This document shows, in pieces, positions 42,712 through 51,020 of a stretch of DNA of 64,000 nucleotides. A program made the position numbers and the translations under genes. The notes under the pieces were generated by a model. It ran no database searches. It saw only the letters and a program-made list of their open reading frames with translations, and was not told the DNA's origin. Where the stretch lies: positions 1 through 64,000 of IMG/VR virus record IMGVR_UViG_3300031111_000008. One strand, 5' to 3'. Source of the stretch: a virus. Position 1 is the first letter of the stretch; the number at the start of each line of letters is the position of its first letter.

Positions 42712-42771
42712 GAGAGAAAACTAATTAACCAACCAGAAGAAGTTCTCGTGACAGAATAATAGTATTGAAAA

Positions 42772-43299
42772 ATGATTGAATTTACAAACTTTCAGTTAGC
42801 CAGTCCTCCACTGGTTGGAGGAGGTTGGTTGCTTGAAGTTCTTTTGCGGCAGAAGGTGTGTCCAACGGAAAGAGTTTCTTGTACGCGGGAACTGCTTCAG
42901 CCTTTCCCAAACGGAAAAACCAATGATCGTTTAAGAATTTCTTTTGTCAGACATCCTTGCGACTGGTTGTGTGATGTGTTCAGTCGGGAAGTTTTGTTGG
43001 ATAATGACATAGACCTTCTACCCCGAACTAGCCTGGATGATTTTGTCAAAGCTTATCTGGATCGGTTTCCTGGTTTGATTTCTAAAATCTTCCTTTCGTA
43101 CAAAGCAGGTTCTTTTCTGCGTGCCGAAGACCTGCCAGGGTGTGCTTACGAACTGCTGGAAATGCTTGGGATACCAAGACCGGAAACAGTGCCTCAGCTA
43201 ACCCATTTGAGACTTGCTCCCAAATTGAGTAGTAAGAACCTACGTCGAGAACTCAGAAAAGCCGAAGAGGAGATATTTGATGCCTTCGACTACTACTAA
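42772..43299 (+). CDS. Sulfotransferase-like protein 2
   Basis: A 175-residue, shorter relative of the protein at 40537, with SPPLVGGGWLLEVL in place of the phosphosulfate loop and ISFVRHPCDWLCDVF as 3'-phosphate motif. The first loop lacks the usual Lys/Arg and the protein is short, so activity is uncertain. It overlaps the KdsB-like gene. Confidence 0.6.
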   Translation: MIEFTNFQLASPPLVGGGWLLEVLLRQKVCPTERVSCTRELLQPFPNGKTNDRLRISFVRHPCDWLCDVFSREVLLDNDIDLLPRTSLDDFVKAYLDRFPGLISKIFLSYKAGSFLRAEDLPGCAYELLEMLGIPRPETVPQLTHLRLAPKLSSKNLRRELRKAEEEIFDAFDYY

Positions 43300-44026
43300 G
43301 GGGAAAGTTGCAATCGTCATTCCTGCCCGCATGGAAAGCAGTAGGTTGCCTAACAAACCATTGCTGCCCATCCAAGGCAGACCAATGCTCTGGCATACGT
43401 ATGATAGAGCTAGGCAATCCAAAGCGGATCATATTATAGTCACTACTCCAAACAAAGAGATTGCTGAGTATTGCCAAACAATGAATATGATATGGATGGG
43501 ATCCTCTACAGAAAACCAGAACGGGACTCAGAGGGTTGCTGAGATTGCCGAGAAGCTGAGGACCGAAGCGGGAATTGAAACTATCATCAATTTGCAGTGC
43601 GATGAGTATTGCATTAAACCAGAAGATTTGGATTGTTTTATCGACTTCTCCATCGACTCCTTTTACGACAAGCTTTGCTTTGATGTCTGCACGATAGCTG
43701 CTCGGAGATGTTCCTGGGGGAGTCTTGACGATTTCAGCATAACCAAGGTAGTTGTTTCGGTGAGTAATCGAGCCCACTGGTTCAGCCGAGCCCCTATGGG
43801 AGGATCTCTTTTTCATTGTGGTATCTATTCTTACCCTCTACGTGAACTGATCTCGCTAGGGCAGCTTCCTCCTTCGAGTCTCAGCAAATGCGAAAGCTTG
43901 GAGCAGCTGACTTTTCTCGAAGACGGTCGTTTGGTAGGTGCTCTTGTTGTGGATGAGCTTCCCAGATCTCTCAACACAAAAGAAGAGTATGATGAAATCA
44001 GACGACAAGAATTGGAAGTCAATTGA
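43280..44026 (+). CDS. CMP-Kdo synthetase-like nucleotidyltransferase (KdsB family)
   Basis: The 248-residue protein follows KdsB closely. It has AIVIPARMESSRLPNKPLLPIQGRPMLWH, then NGTQRVAEIAEKL, the metal site region INLQCDEY (usual NxQGDEP), HCGIYSYPLREL, and KCESLEQLTFLEDG. KdsB activates Kdo with CTP for LPS synthesis. The end SLNTKEEYDEI has Asn where the family usually has the second metal-binding Asp, so activity or specificity may differ. ATG 43280 follows GAGGAG. Confidence 0.8.
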   Translation: MPSTTTKGKVAIVIPARMESSRLPNKPLLPIQGRPMLWHTYDRARQSKADHIIVTTPNKEIAEYCQTMNMIWMGSSTENQNGTQRVAEIAEKLRTEAGIETIINLQCDEYCIKPEDLDCFIDFSIDSFYDKLCFDVCTIAARRCSWGSLDDFSITKVVVSVSNRAHWFSRAPMGGSLFHCGIYSYPLRELISLGQLPPSSLSKCESLEQLTFLEDGRLVGALVVDELPRSLNTKEEYDEIRRQELEVN

Positions 44027-44792
44027 AATTGTTGTTCATTGTTATGCGAAAGAACGTCCTTGGTATGCTGCTCTGTTTTGTTACCAGTTTTCTTCTTTAG
44101 TTCTATTTCCTCCCTCCTGCAATGTGCGGCTAACTCTCTTCTGCGATCCAAAAGATGAGGTGCTTGGAAAGTTTCTGGATTTCTTTTGCAAGCACTATTT
44201 ATTTGGAGTCGACTTGAATGTTATCCATAAGGATGTTTCCAAGCTCGGACGGCGGGCGATAGGAAGAAATGAAGCGTCGAAGAGTACCAATGCCGATATT
44301 GTCTGGTACACGGATCCCGACTATGTTTTCGAGCAAGGATGTTTGGATGCTTTGTCAAACACTACTTGGCCCGACAACGCAGTGCTGCTATTTCCCCATT
44401 CAGTCTTCGAGCAGTACCCAAAGCGAATAGACGTTCCCGAATTGAGAGATCTTGTAGAGAGACCTCGGCTGGCGCGTCTAGCTCCTCACGAGAAGTGTAT
44501 CAGCTTTTATAGTCATGCGTTCTTCAGGGCGATGGGATCGATTCAAATCGTTCAAGGCGACTTTGCCAGAAAGTATGGATATTGTCCCCATCATGATAAA
44601 TTCCAATCTCCAACAGACAGTCCTTTTGATGGTTACTCTTCACAGTCGGATCTGTCTTTTCGACTCGGCTGCAAACGGATTGCTAGAAACGCTGACTTCC
44701 AGCAGCCGGTAGACATTCCTAACATTTACCGCATGTCTCATCCGTCGCGACGGCATTCGGCGGAGAAGGCAAAACTAAAATGTGGGTGGTAG
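43989..44792 (+). CDS. Glycosyltransferase paralogue 4 (GT-A)
   Basis: The 267-residue product is the most divergent family member: IEIVVHCYAKERPWYAALFCYQFSS, LGRRAIGRNEASKSTNADIVWY, TDPDYVFEQG and a C-terminal NIYRMSHPS. It overlaps the KdsB-like gene. GAAGAG lies before the paired ATG codons at 43989 and 43992. Confidence 0.75.
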   Translation: MMKSDDKNWKSIEIVVHCYAKERPWYAALFCYQFSSLVLFPPSCNVRLTLFCDPKDEVLGKFLDFFCKHYLFGVDLNVIHKDVSKLGRRAIGRNEASKSTNADIVWYTDPDYVFEQGCLDALSNTTWPDNAVLLFPHSVFEQYPKRIDVPELRDLVERPRLARLAPHEKCISFYSHAFFRAMGSIQIVQGDFARKYGYCPHHDKFQSPTDSPFDGYSSQSDLSFRLGCKRIARNADFQQPVDIPNIYRMSHPSRRHSAEKAKLKCGW

Positions 44793-44793
44793 C

Positions 44794-45069
44794 ATGTTCA
44801 CTTGGTTGAGAAACAAACTAAGGAATTGGCTTCTCGAAGCGGGGGAGGAAAAACCTCCGAAGTTGACTCTCGATTGTCTAGAGAACAACAAGCCTGCAAC
44901 GTATCTCATCACAGGAACAGTAGGACTCTATTTGATTGCGCAGGGCAGAGGATTAGTGGGAGAGGGAATTGCTGTGGATCGGGAACACTACCACCAGATC
45001 TGGCGGCACTTCAACAGACACGTCAAATTGGAGTGGGTAGGAGACATCCCTCCAAACGAGAAGTCTTGA
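44794..45069 (+). CDS. Hypothetical small protein
   Basis: A 91-residue protein with a Trp-rich amphipathic start (MFTWLRNKLRNWLLEAG) and a ThrGlyThrVal-Gly-Leu-Tyr core. No family recognised. Last gene of the modification run, ending just before the promoter at 45066. Confidence 0.55.
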   Translation: MFTWLRNKLRNWLLEAGEEKPPKLTLDCLENNKPATYLITGTVGLYLIAQGRGLVGEGIAVDREHYHQIWRHFNRHVKLEWVGDIPPNEKS

Positions 45070-45094
45070 CTACACCTTTCTGGTGTGGTATACT
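45066..45094 (+). promoter_or_regulatory. Promoter of the replication region, extended -10
   Basis: TTGACT (45066-45071), 17 bases, TATACT (45089-45094) preceded by TG. The context TGTGGTATACTAGTTG is like the promoter at 56750-56778. It marks the switch from the modification island to replication genes. Confidence 0.75.
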
Positions 45095-45137
45095 AGTTGT
45101 TGCTTTTGGACAAGCTGGCCGTCTCTATCCGTGTGGA

Positions 45138-46505
45138 ATGATGACTCTCAAACCATTCAAATACCAACGGGAAACCCTGGATGAGATCGACGAGTTCGGA
45201 GGGAGATCCCTCGTCGGGCATCAAATGGGGCTTGGTAAGACTCTTATCACTCTCTGGTGGATGAAGCGGCATCGGAAGGAAGCCTTCCCTGCTCTTGTCG
45301 TCTGCCCAGCAAGTTTGAAACTGATGTGGGCTCATGAGGCTCGGAGTATTTTGGGAATTGAACCGTTGGTGCTGCAAGGAAGAAAAGCCCATGAGGATAA
45401 GATTGGCTGGAGTGAAAAGTTTGTCGTCATCAATTATGAGGTTTTGCAAAATTGGAAAGAGGTTTTAGACGATTACCAGTTTCAAACATTGGTACTCGAA
45501 GAATGCCAGTATTGCAAATCGCACACAACAAAGAGGACAAAAGCTGCAAAGTATTTAGCTAGGCATATTCCATACGTACTAGCACTCAGCGGGACACCAA
45601 TGTTGAATCGTCCCATTGAATTGCATCCTGTATTGGACATGATTTCTCCAAAAACTTTTGGCACCAGGTTCAATTTTGGAAAGAAGTTTTGTGCAGGAAG
45701 ACTTGGTCCTTGGGGTTGGGAATTCAAAGGAGCGACACACACCGATGAGCTTCATGCCCTCCTCAAGAAAACTTGCATGACGCGAAGGCTGAAGTCAGAA
45801 GTTCTCAAGGATCTTCCCCCAAAGAATCGATTTGTTGTTCCCGTCCCGATGCGCAATCCGGAGGAGTACGAGGAGGCTCAGGATAACTTTCTGGAGTGGT
45901 TGGAAAAAAAGGATTCTACGAAGGCTGCTCTCGCCAAAGAGGCTGAGGCAGTTGTACAACTTGGCTACTTGAAAAGGCTGGCAGCGCGACTCAAAGCCAA
46001 GTATGTGGTTCGTTGGATCAACAAATGGCTAAAGGACAGTAATGGGGACAAGCTGGTTTTGTTTGCAGAACACCGAGGAATGCTTGGTGTATTGGAAAAG
46101 CGTTGTAAGGCAAAATCGGTTGTTCTCGAAGGTCGAACTTCAATGAAGCGGCGGAACGAACGGGTTGAGCAATTCCAGAATGACCCCGAAACGAGATTAT
46201 TCATTGCAAATAGACAGGTGGGAGGGACGGGATTCACTCTCACAGCTGCTTCCACTGTCGTTTTCACCGAGTTCGACTGGGTTCCTGCTAATCTCATTCA
46301 GGCTGAAGATCGGATCCATCGAATAGGACAAACCAGAAAAGCTTTGATTTACTACTTCGTCGCGATGGGGACAATTGAAGAATCTTTGTGTGGCATCATC
46401 CAGTCTAAACAGAGGACTTTCGACGCCGTTCTCGACGGCGGGAAAATGGATGACAGCATGGACATTTATAACCAACTTTTGGAGGAGTACAAAAATGGAT
46501 CTTGA
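45138..46505 (+). CDS. SNF2-type DNA helicase/translocase
   Basis: A 455-residue superfamily 2 ATPase. Motif I is GHQMGLGKT (28-35), motif II LEECQYCK in place of DEAH (Glu121-Glu122), motif III ALSGTPMLNRPIELHPVL, motif V GGTGFTLTAAS, and motif VI QAEDRIHRIGQ. The layout matches SMARCAL1/RapA-like phage helicases that act on forked or repaired DNA. The start at 45138 is chosen from the promoter position; an in-frame extension upstream of it is the overlapping previous gene. Confidence 0.85.
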   Translation: MMTLKPFKYQRETLDEIDEFGGRSLVGHQMGLGKTLITLWWMKRHRKEAFPALVVCPASLKLMWAHEARSILGIEPLVLQGRKAHEDKIGWSEKFVVINYEVLQNWKEVLDDYQFQTLVLEECQYCKSHTTKRTKAAKYLARHIPYVLALSGTPMLNRPIELHPVLDMISPKTFGTRFNFGKKFCAGRLGPWGWEFKGATHTDELHALLKKTCMTRRLKSEVLKDLPPKNRFVVPVPMRNPEEYEEAQDNFLEWLEKKDSTKAALAKEAEAVVQLGYLKRLAARLKAKYVVRWINKWLKDSNGDKLVLFAEHRGMLGVLEKRCKAKSVVLEGRTSMKRRNERVEQFQNDPETRLFIANRQVGGTGFTLTAASTVVFTEFDWVPANLIQAEDRIHRIGQTRKALIYYFVAMGTIEESLCGIIQSKQRTFDAVLDGGKMDDSMDIYNQLLEEYKNGS

Positions 46506-46590
46506 ATATTTGAAGTTGGTTGCCGCCCTCCTCGTTTCTGTTGTTTTCATTTTCACAATTTTCTATCTGACGACGAGAAAGGATTTTTAG
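46495..46590 (+). CDS. 31-residue single-pass membrane peptide
   Basis: A tiny gene overlapping the helicase end. GGAGGAG lies seven bases before its ATG. The product is one transmembrane helix (LVAALLVSVVFIFTIFYL) with a short charged end. Strong ribosome binding site and tight spacing to the next gene support translation. Function unknown. Confidence 0.6.
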   Translation: MDLEYLKLVAALLVSVVFIFTIFYLTTRKDF

Positions 46591-46591
46591 C

Positions 46592-47467
46592 GTGCTTTCC
46601 ATCACTGATGTTTTGCGAGAACACGGTGTCGACTTTCGTGAATTTTCTGACCACAAAAATGTCCGCGAAGGTTGGATTGGAGTCTGCTGTCCATACTGCG
46701 GAGATTTGGAAGGCAAGTTCCATCTCGGCATCGAAGTTGATGCTTCCAGAGCCACTTGCTGGGTTTGTGGTTGGCATCCTTTAGCTGATGTTCTGAAAGA
46801 ACTCACAGGAGAGCCCTACAGTGCGTGTCAGACGCTTTCCGAGACTCTGCACGAACCAACAGCCGCCAAGGACAGATTGCCCAGAGGAGGCAAGCTGAGG
46901 CTTCCTGCGGGCATTGGCAAATTTGAGGAAGCCCATCGCCGGTATCTTGAGGGACGGCAGTTTGATCTGGATGAGTTATCTGAAAAGTGGGGAGTGGCTG
47001 GGATAGGAATCGCTGCCCGCCTAGCTTGGAGAATATTTGTTCCAATAACCCACGAAGGGGAAACGGTTTCGTGGACGACTCGAAGTCTGTCGAAACGTGG
47101 TAGGTACATCAACGCAAGTGCTGAAGAGGAGATAGTGAATCCAAAATCCTTCCTTTTTGGCGAAGAACATTGCATCCACACGATCATCATCGTCGAAGGT
47201 CCATTTGATCTTTTCAAAGTAGGTTATGGTGCAGTTGCTACGATGGGAGTCGGGTATTCTCCCGAGCAATTTGCAAGAATGACGAAGTACCCAAATCGAA
47301 TAGTCTGTTTTGACAACGAGCCGATCGCGCAAAGGAGAGCGTTGACACTTTGCAACGATCTCGAAGAGTATCCTGGAGAAACTACAAATGTGGTTTTGAA
47401 AGCTAAAGATCCGGGAAGTGCCTTTCCTTTTGAAATCTCACAGTTAAGGAAGAAATTTCTGGTTTAG
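46592..47467 (+). CDS. DnaG-like primase (CHC2 zinc finger plus TOPRIM)
   Basis: The 291-residue protein has a CHC2-type zinc finger (CCPYCGDLEGKFHLGI...CWVCG, residues 32-59) and a TOPRIM domain from about residue 193 (IIIVEGPFDLFK, then IVCFDNEP). It should synthesise RNA primers with the helicase at 54859. It is shorter than cellular DnaG and lacks the helicase-binding domain. GTG start at 46592. Confidence 0.8.
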   Translation: MLSITDVLREHGVDFREFSDHKNVREGWIGVCCPYCGDLEGKFHLGIEVDASRATCWVCGWHPLADVLKELTGEPYSACQTLSETLHEPTAAKDRLPRGGKLRLPAGIGKFEEAHRRYLEGRQFDLDELSEKWGVAGIGIAARLAWRIFVPITHEGETVSWTTRSLSKRGRYINASAEEEIVNPKSFLFGEEHCIHTIIIVEGPFDLFKVGYGAVATMGVGYSPEQFARMTKYPNRIVCFDNEPIAQRRALTLCNDLEEYPGETTNVVLKAKDPGSAFPFEISQLRKKFLV

Positions 47468-47476
47468 GAGAACCCA

Positions 47477-48358
47477 ATGCCTAAGATTTGTTACATCGAA
47501 AAGAAATTCACTACCGCCAGTCGCAGCCTAATAACAAAAGCAAATGAAATCATTCGGGAGTACTCCCTGCAAGGATTTCGGCTGACGCTACGACAACTTT
47601 ACTACCAATTCGTAGCCAGGGATTGGATAGAAAACAGCCAGAGAAGTTACAAGCGACTAGGTTCTGTAATTGGAGATGCGAGGAATGCTGGCCTGGTCGA
47701 TTGGTACGCCATCGAGGACAGGACTCGCAATGTGCGTGCTCTGAATCATTGGGATCATCCTAGCGACATTCTTCGGGCTTGTGCCGGACAGTTTCAATTA
47801 GATTTGTGGAAAGGGCAGGCGTACCGTCCAGAAGTTTGGATTGAAAAGGATGCTCTCGTCGGCGTCTTTGAGCCCATTTGCCAAGAATTGGATGTTTCTT
47901 TGTTTTCTTGTCGAGGTTACACCAGCCAGTCTGAAATGTGGACGGCTGCGCAACGAGTCAAGTCCAACCGTACAGAAGATCAGAGATCTGTTATTCTTCA
48001 TTTTGGAGATTACGATCCCAGTGGCATTGACATGTCCCGAGACATTTGTGACAGGCTGGAACTGTATTCTGGTGAGGCGGTCCATTTCGAGCGATTAGCG
48101 TTAAACAGAGATCAGGTTGATCGATATGGACCTCCTCCAAATCCTGCGAAGGTGACTGACAGCAGGTTTGCGAATTACGTGAGAATTCATGGAGGAGAGA
48201 GTTGGGAACTTGATGCTTTGGAACCGGCTGTTCTTGCAGATTTGGTTCGGGAAAACGTGCTAGACTATCGAGCGGATGGACTTTGGAATGAAGCTGTGGA
48301 ACGACAACAAGCAGCAAGAAATCGGTTGCAGGTTCTTGCCGACGAGTGGGAGGATTAA
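47477..48358 (+). CDS. Topo VI-A/Spo11-like TOPRIM protein
   Basis: A 293-residue protein combining an N-terminal winged-helix-like region with LRQLYYQF (Tyr42-Tyr43, the place of the catalytic Tyr in Topo VI A and Spo11) and a TOPRIM domain. The TOPRIM has Glu123 in VWIEKDALV and GDYDPSGIDM (Asp178, Asp180). All catalytic positions appear present. The family makes DNA breaks with a 5'-phosphotyrosyl link. Its phage role is unknown, perhaps recombination or concatemer resolution. Confidence 0.7.
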   Translation: MPKICYIEKKFTTASRSLITKANEIIREYSLQGFRLTLRQLYYQFVARDWIENSQRSYKRLGSVIGDARNAGLVDWYAIEDRTRNVRALNHWDHPSDILRACAGQFQLDLWKGQAYRPEVWIEKDALVGVFEPICQELDVSLFSCRGYTSQSEMWTAAQRVKSNRTEDQRSVILHFGDYDPSGIDMSRDICDRLELYSGEAVHFERLALNRDQVDRYGPPPNPAKVTDSRFANYVRIHGGESWELDALEPAVLADLVRENVLDYRADGLWNEAVERQQAARNRLQVLADEWED

Positions 48359-48360
48359 GG

Positions 48361-48444
48361 ATGAGTAACATTTGGCTTACTGCCGATACCCACTTCGGAC
48401 ATGAAGCAATACTGAAACACATGCCTGAAATCCAATGTACTTGA
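48361..48444 (+). pseudogene. N-terminal stub of a metallophosphoesterase
   Basis: A 27-codon frame, MSNIWLTADTHFGHEAILKH and a few more residues, matches the first metal motif (DTHFGH) of calcineurin-like phosphoesterases and then stops. The rest of the enzyme (about 150 residues) is absent. Confidence 0.75.
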
Positions 48445-48467
48445 GCACTGCAAACGGGGAATAGCAA

Positions 48468-48932
48468 ATGGCTGTTGATGACAAAATCCCTTTCAACACA
48501 AAAGTTCCCATTGTACTCTGTACTGAAACGTACAAGTTGTCAATTTGGCTGCGGGAAAAGATGGATTTGAGTAAGTACCGCTTCAACAAAAAGGTTGGTT
48601 TGACGAACGGCGCTTTAGATCCTTACGAGAAAAAGGAAAAACCTTTATCAGTTCCAATTTTGCAGAAGATTTCCAAGAGTTGTAAATGCTCTTTTTGGAT
48701 TAGTGGGAAGTTGGTAGTGCTGGTCAGTCCTCCCAAAACTCAGAAGTTTTTGCAGAAATATTCAGAATGTTTTATTCTGGCATACAAACACTCCCACTTC
48801 CTCTACGAGCATCTTACCGAAGTGGCAAATTGCTCAAACATATCCTTCTGGGTTGTGGCGGGACAGGTTGGAGTTTTGGGAGAAAAAGCTACCAGAGAAT
48901 TTCGAGAGAAGTACATTGCCAAAAAAACCTAA
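48468..48932 (+). CDS. Hypothetical protein
   Basis: A 154-residue protein with many Lys, aromatic and Ser residues (YKLSIWLREKMDLSKYRFNKKVG, then SFWISGKLVVLVS). A related SFWVVAGQVGVLGE near the end suggests an internal repeat. It overlaps the methyltransferase gene by 17 bases. No family recognised. Confidence 0.55.
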   Translation: MAVDDKIPFNTKVPIVLCTETYKLSIWLREKMDLSKYRFNKKVGLTNGALDPYEKKEKPLSVPILQKISKSCKCSFWISGKLVVLVSPPKTQKFLQKYSECFILAYKHSHFLYEHLTEVANCSNISFWVVAGQVGVLGEKATREFREKYIAKKT

Positions 48933-49728
48933 AGTCGAGATTGTACACGGCGATTGTTTGCGAGAGCTTCTGAAAATTCCTACGGGTTCCGTGGATTTGA
49001 TTTTTGCAGATCCTCCTTACAACATCGGCGTCGACTACGGGAAAGGCTGTTCGGCGGACAATCTACCTCTTCATTTATACCTTCGGTGGTGCGGAAGATG
49101 GATGCGACTATGCCGTGACGTTCTGAAGCCGTCTGGGACGTTTTGGGTAATGATCAATGATGAACACGCTGACTACTTTGGTATCATGCTTAGAAAGTTT
49201 GGATTCCATCGCAGATCTTGGGTGAAGTGGTATGAGACTTTTGGTGTAAACTGTACGAAGAAATTCAACAGGACGAGCAGACATCTTTTCTACTGCGTTA
49301 AGAATCCGAAAGCATTCACGTTCAACGCCGACGCTATTCGAGTTCCTTCGGCGCGACTAAAGAAATACAAAGACGCAAGAGCTAATCCAAAGGGCAAGCT
49401 ACCCGACGACGTGTGGGCAATCCCCCGCGTTGCCGGGACATTCAAGGAACGAGTAAAAGGAGCCAAAAACCAATTGCCTTTGGAGCTGTTGGAGAGGATT
49501 GTGGCTTGTTCTTCAAATCCCGGAGATTTAGTTCTCGATCCTTTTTTGGGGACGGGCACGACTGGAGTAGCAGCAATGGAGTATGGGAGAAAGTTTGTAG
49601 GGATCGATAGTAGTAAAGAGTTTGTCGAAATCGCTAAAGGAAGAATTTTAGAATGGGGACTGGAAACATTTGCGACTAAGGGCGGCTGGTTTCCGTGCGA
49701 GGAGATTACCCCCGGTGGAAGTGCTTGA
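48916..49728 (+). CDS. DNA adenine/cytosine-N4 methyltransferase
   Basis: The 270-residue enzyme has motif IV DPPYNIG (32-38) before motif I DPFLGTGTTGVAA (about 209), the beta-class order. It methylates exocyclic amino groups of DNA bases, with target site unknown. It may protect phage DNA from restriction. The TTG at 48916 is preferred because the motif-bearing part begins a few residues later and a GAGAAG lies upstream; a GTG at 48853 is the alternative. Confidence 0.85.
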   Translation: MPKKPKVEIVHGDCLRELLKIPTGSVDLIFADPPYNIGVDYGKGCSADNLPLHLYLRWCGRWMRLCRDVLKPSGTFWVMINDEHADYFGIMLRKFGFHRRSWVKWYETFGVNCTKKFNRTSRHLFYCVKNPKAFTFNADAIRVPSARLKKYKDARANPKGKLPDDVWAIPRVAGTFKERVKGAKNQLPLELLERIVACSSNPGDLVLDPFLGTGTTGVAAMEYGRKFVGIDSSKEFVEIAKGRILEWGLETFATKGGWFPCEEITPGGSA

Positions 49729-49840
49729 AGAACTGGCGAACTGGCCGGAAGGCCAAGCGGATATTGCTGGCGTGCTAAACCGTCATCTAGTAATAGAAAA
49801 GGAAGGGAGTTGCCAAGATGAGAAGACCAAGCATCACTAA
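49721..49840 (+). CDS. Possible 39-residue small protein
   Basis: A GTG at 49721 overlaps the methyltransferase stop. GGTGGA precedes it. The product (MLEELANWPEGQADIAG start) is acidic and helical and overlaps the next gene by 23 bases. It may be real or chance. Confidence 0.35.
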   Translation: MLEELANWPEGQADIAGVLNRHLVIEKEGSCQDEKTKHH

Positions 49841-50147
49841 ACCGCAAGCTGACAAAATCTGGAATCTTTGGCAGCAAGGAATTCCCATTAGAAAGATCTC
49901 CAGGGATCTGGATCTTTGCCGGAGATCGGTTCAAAGGTTTATAAATGAGAGATGTTTTCCAGAAGGAAAGAAGTCCAAAAATAAAGTTGCGAATAAACCA
50001 CCAACAAAAAAGGAGAAGCACGTTCTGCCACCAGACAGAAGTGCTGAGGTTGTGTGGTGCAAAGCCTGTAGCGCTTACGTCTACCCTCCTTGCCTCGCTT
50101 GTCAAATACGATCAATAAAAGAGAGGAACAACCGTGAAAAATTTTGA
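49818..50147 (+). CDS. Small HTH protein with zinc-ribbon tail
   Basis: A 109-residue protein. Residues 10-45 form a resolvase/Hin-type helix-turn-helix (ADKIWNLWQQGIPIRKISRDLDLCRRSVQRFI). The middle is basic and the end has WCKACSAYVYPPCLACQ. It is probably a DNA-binding regulator. Overlaps the next gene. Confidence 0.65.
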   Translation: MRRPSITKPQADKIWNLWQQGIPIRKISRDLDLCRRSVQRFINERCFPEGKKSKNKVANKPPTKKEKHVLPPDRSAEVVWCKACSAYVYPPCLACQIRSIKERNNREKF

Positions 50148-50433
50148 ACTGGTAGGAGTAAGGTTCAATTGTTTGACGGGAAAACCCAGTGTCGTGGTGT
50201 GTGGGGTTACTTTGGAGAAGAGCATTCTTTTAGGACCGTGGATCCGAGTTCACGGCGGAGTGACTGGACACGAATCGTTTTGTTTGGGAGGCAAATCCGC
50301 AGCGGACCTCAAAAGTATGACAACCTTTGGTTGGCACGCTTGCGCAGGAACTCCCGGAAGATGGGATGCGCTATTTTTTCACGGGTTACAAATGGCAAAA
50401 CTTTTCAAGGATATGGGGATAGATGATGATTGA
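50134..50433 (+). CDS. Hypothetical protein
   Basis: A 99-residue protein starting at GTG 50134, overlapping its neighbour on each side. The pattern (VRFNCLTGKPSVVVCGVTLEKSILLGPWIRVHGG) suggests a small beta-rich fold. No family recognised. Confidence 0.5.
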   Translation: MKNFELVGVRFNCLTGKPSVVVCGVTLEKSILLGPWIRVHGGVTGHESFCLGGKSAADLKSMTTFGWHACAGTPGRWDALFFHGLQMAKLFKDMGIDDD

Positions 50434-51010
50434 GAAATCTCATTGTTATGGAGATGAACATTGGATACAAACTTTCACGGGCAGAAAGTTCTGGCCATTG
50501 GATCCAAAACCTGAAGATGTTTTTATCGAAGACATTGCACATTCCCTCTCGTTGACTTGCAGGTTTGGTGGGCACGTTAAGGAATTCTATTCCGTTGCCC
50601 AGCATTCCGTTCTCGTTTCCGAGTGCTGCATGTCCCAGAAAAAGTGGGGGTTGCTGCACGACGCGGCGGAAGCGTACCTAGCAGATATTTGTAAACCAAT
50701 CAAACCCTACATGAACGGCTTTGCGGATTTTGAGGAAGATGTGCTAATAGCTGTTTCGGAAAGGTTTGGGTTGACATATCCCATTCCCACTTCCGTCCAT
50801 CTTCGGGATTTGCAAATGTTAGCCACGGAGCAAGCCCATCTGATGGATGCCGGATTGGATTGGGTAGGTTTGGGTTCGGTATGTCCTATTGAGAATTTGA
50901 ATATCGAACCTTGGCATTCTAGTTCTGCTGAGATGAGTTTTCTGTCTGCGTTCGAGCGTTTGTTTGGGCGCGCGGAAGATGTTGAAAACTGTTTAAGTGA
51001 CGTTCTTTAA
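50423..51010 (+). CDS. HD-domain phosphohydrolase, YfbR-like
   Basis: The 195-residue protein has the HD metal-binding pattern: VAQHSVLVSE (His), LLHDAAEAYLADI (His-Asp) and a later Asp in the ATEQAHLMDAG region. Similar phage enzymes are 5'-nucleotidases that shape dNTP pools. It lies among replication genes, which fits. Starts at paired ATG codons at 50423/50426. Confidence 0.8.
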   Translation: MMIEKSHCYGDEHWIQTFTGRKFWPLDPKPEDVFIEDIAHSLSLTCRFGGHVKEFYSVAQHSVLVSECCMSQKKWGLLHDAAEAYLADICKPIKPYMNGFADFEEDVLIAVSERFGLTYPIPTSVHLRDLQMLATEQAHLMDAGLDWVGLGSVCPIENLNIEPWHSSSAEMSFLSAFERLFGRAEDVENCLSDVL

Positions 51011-51020
51011 GGAGATAGGC

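Noticed and set aside
44802-45137. N-terminal extension of the SNF2 helicase frame
   Set aside because: The extension overlaps another gene and the promoter at 45066-45094; helicase-like sequence starts only after 45138.
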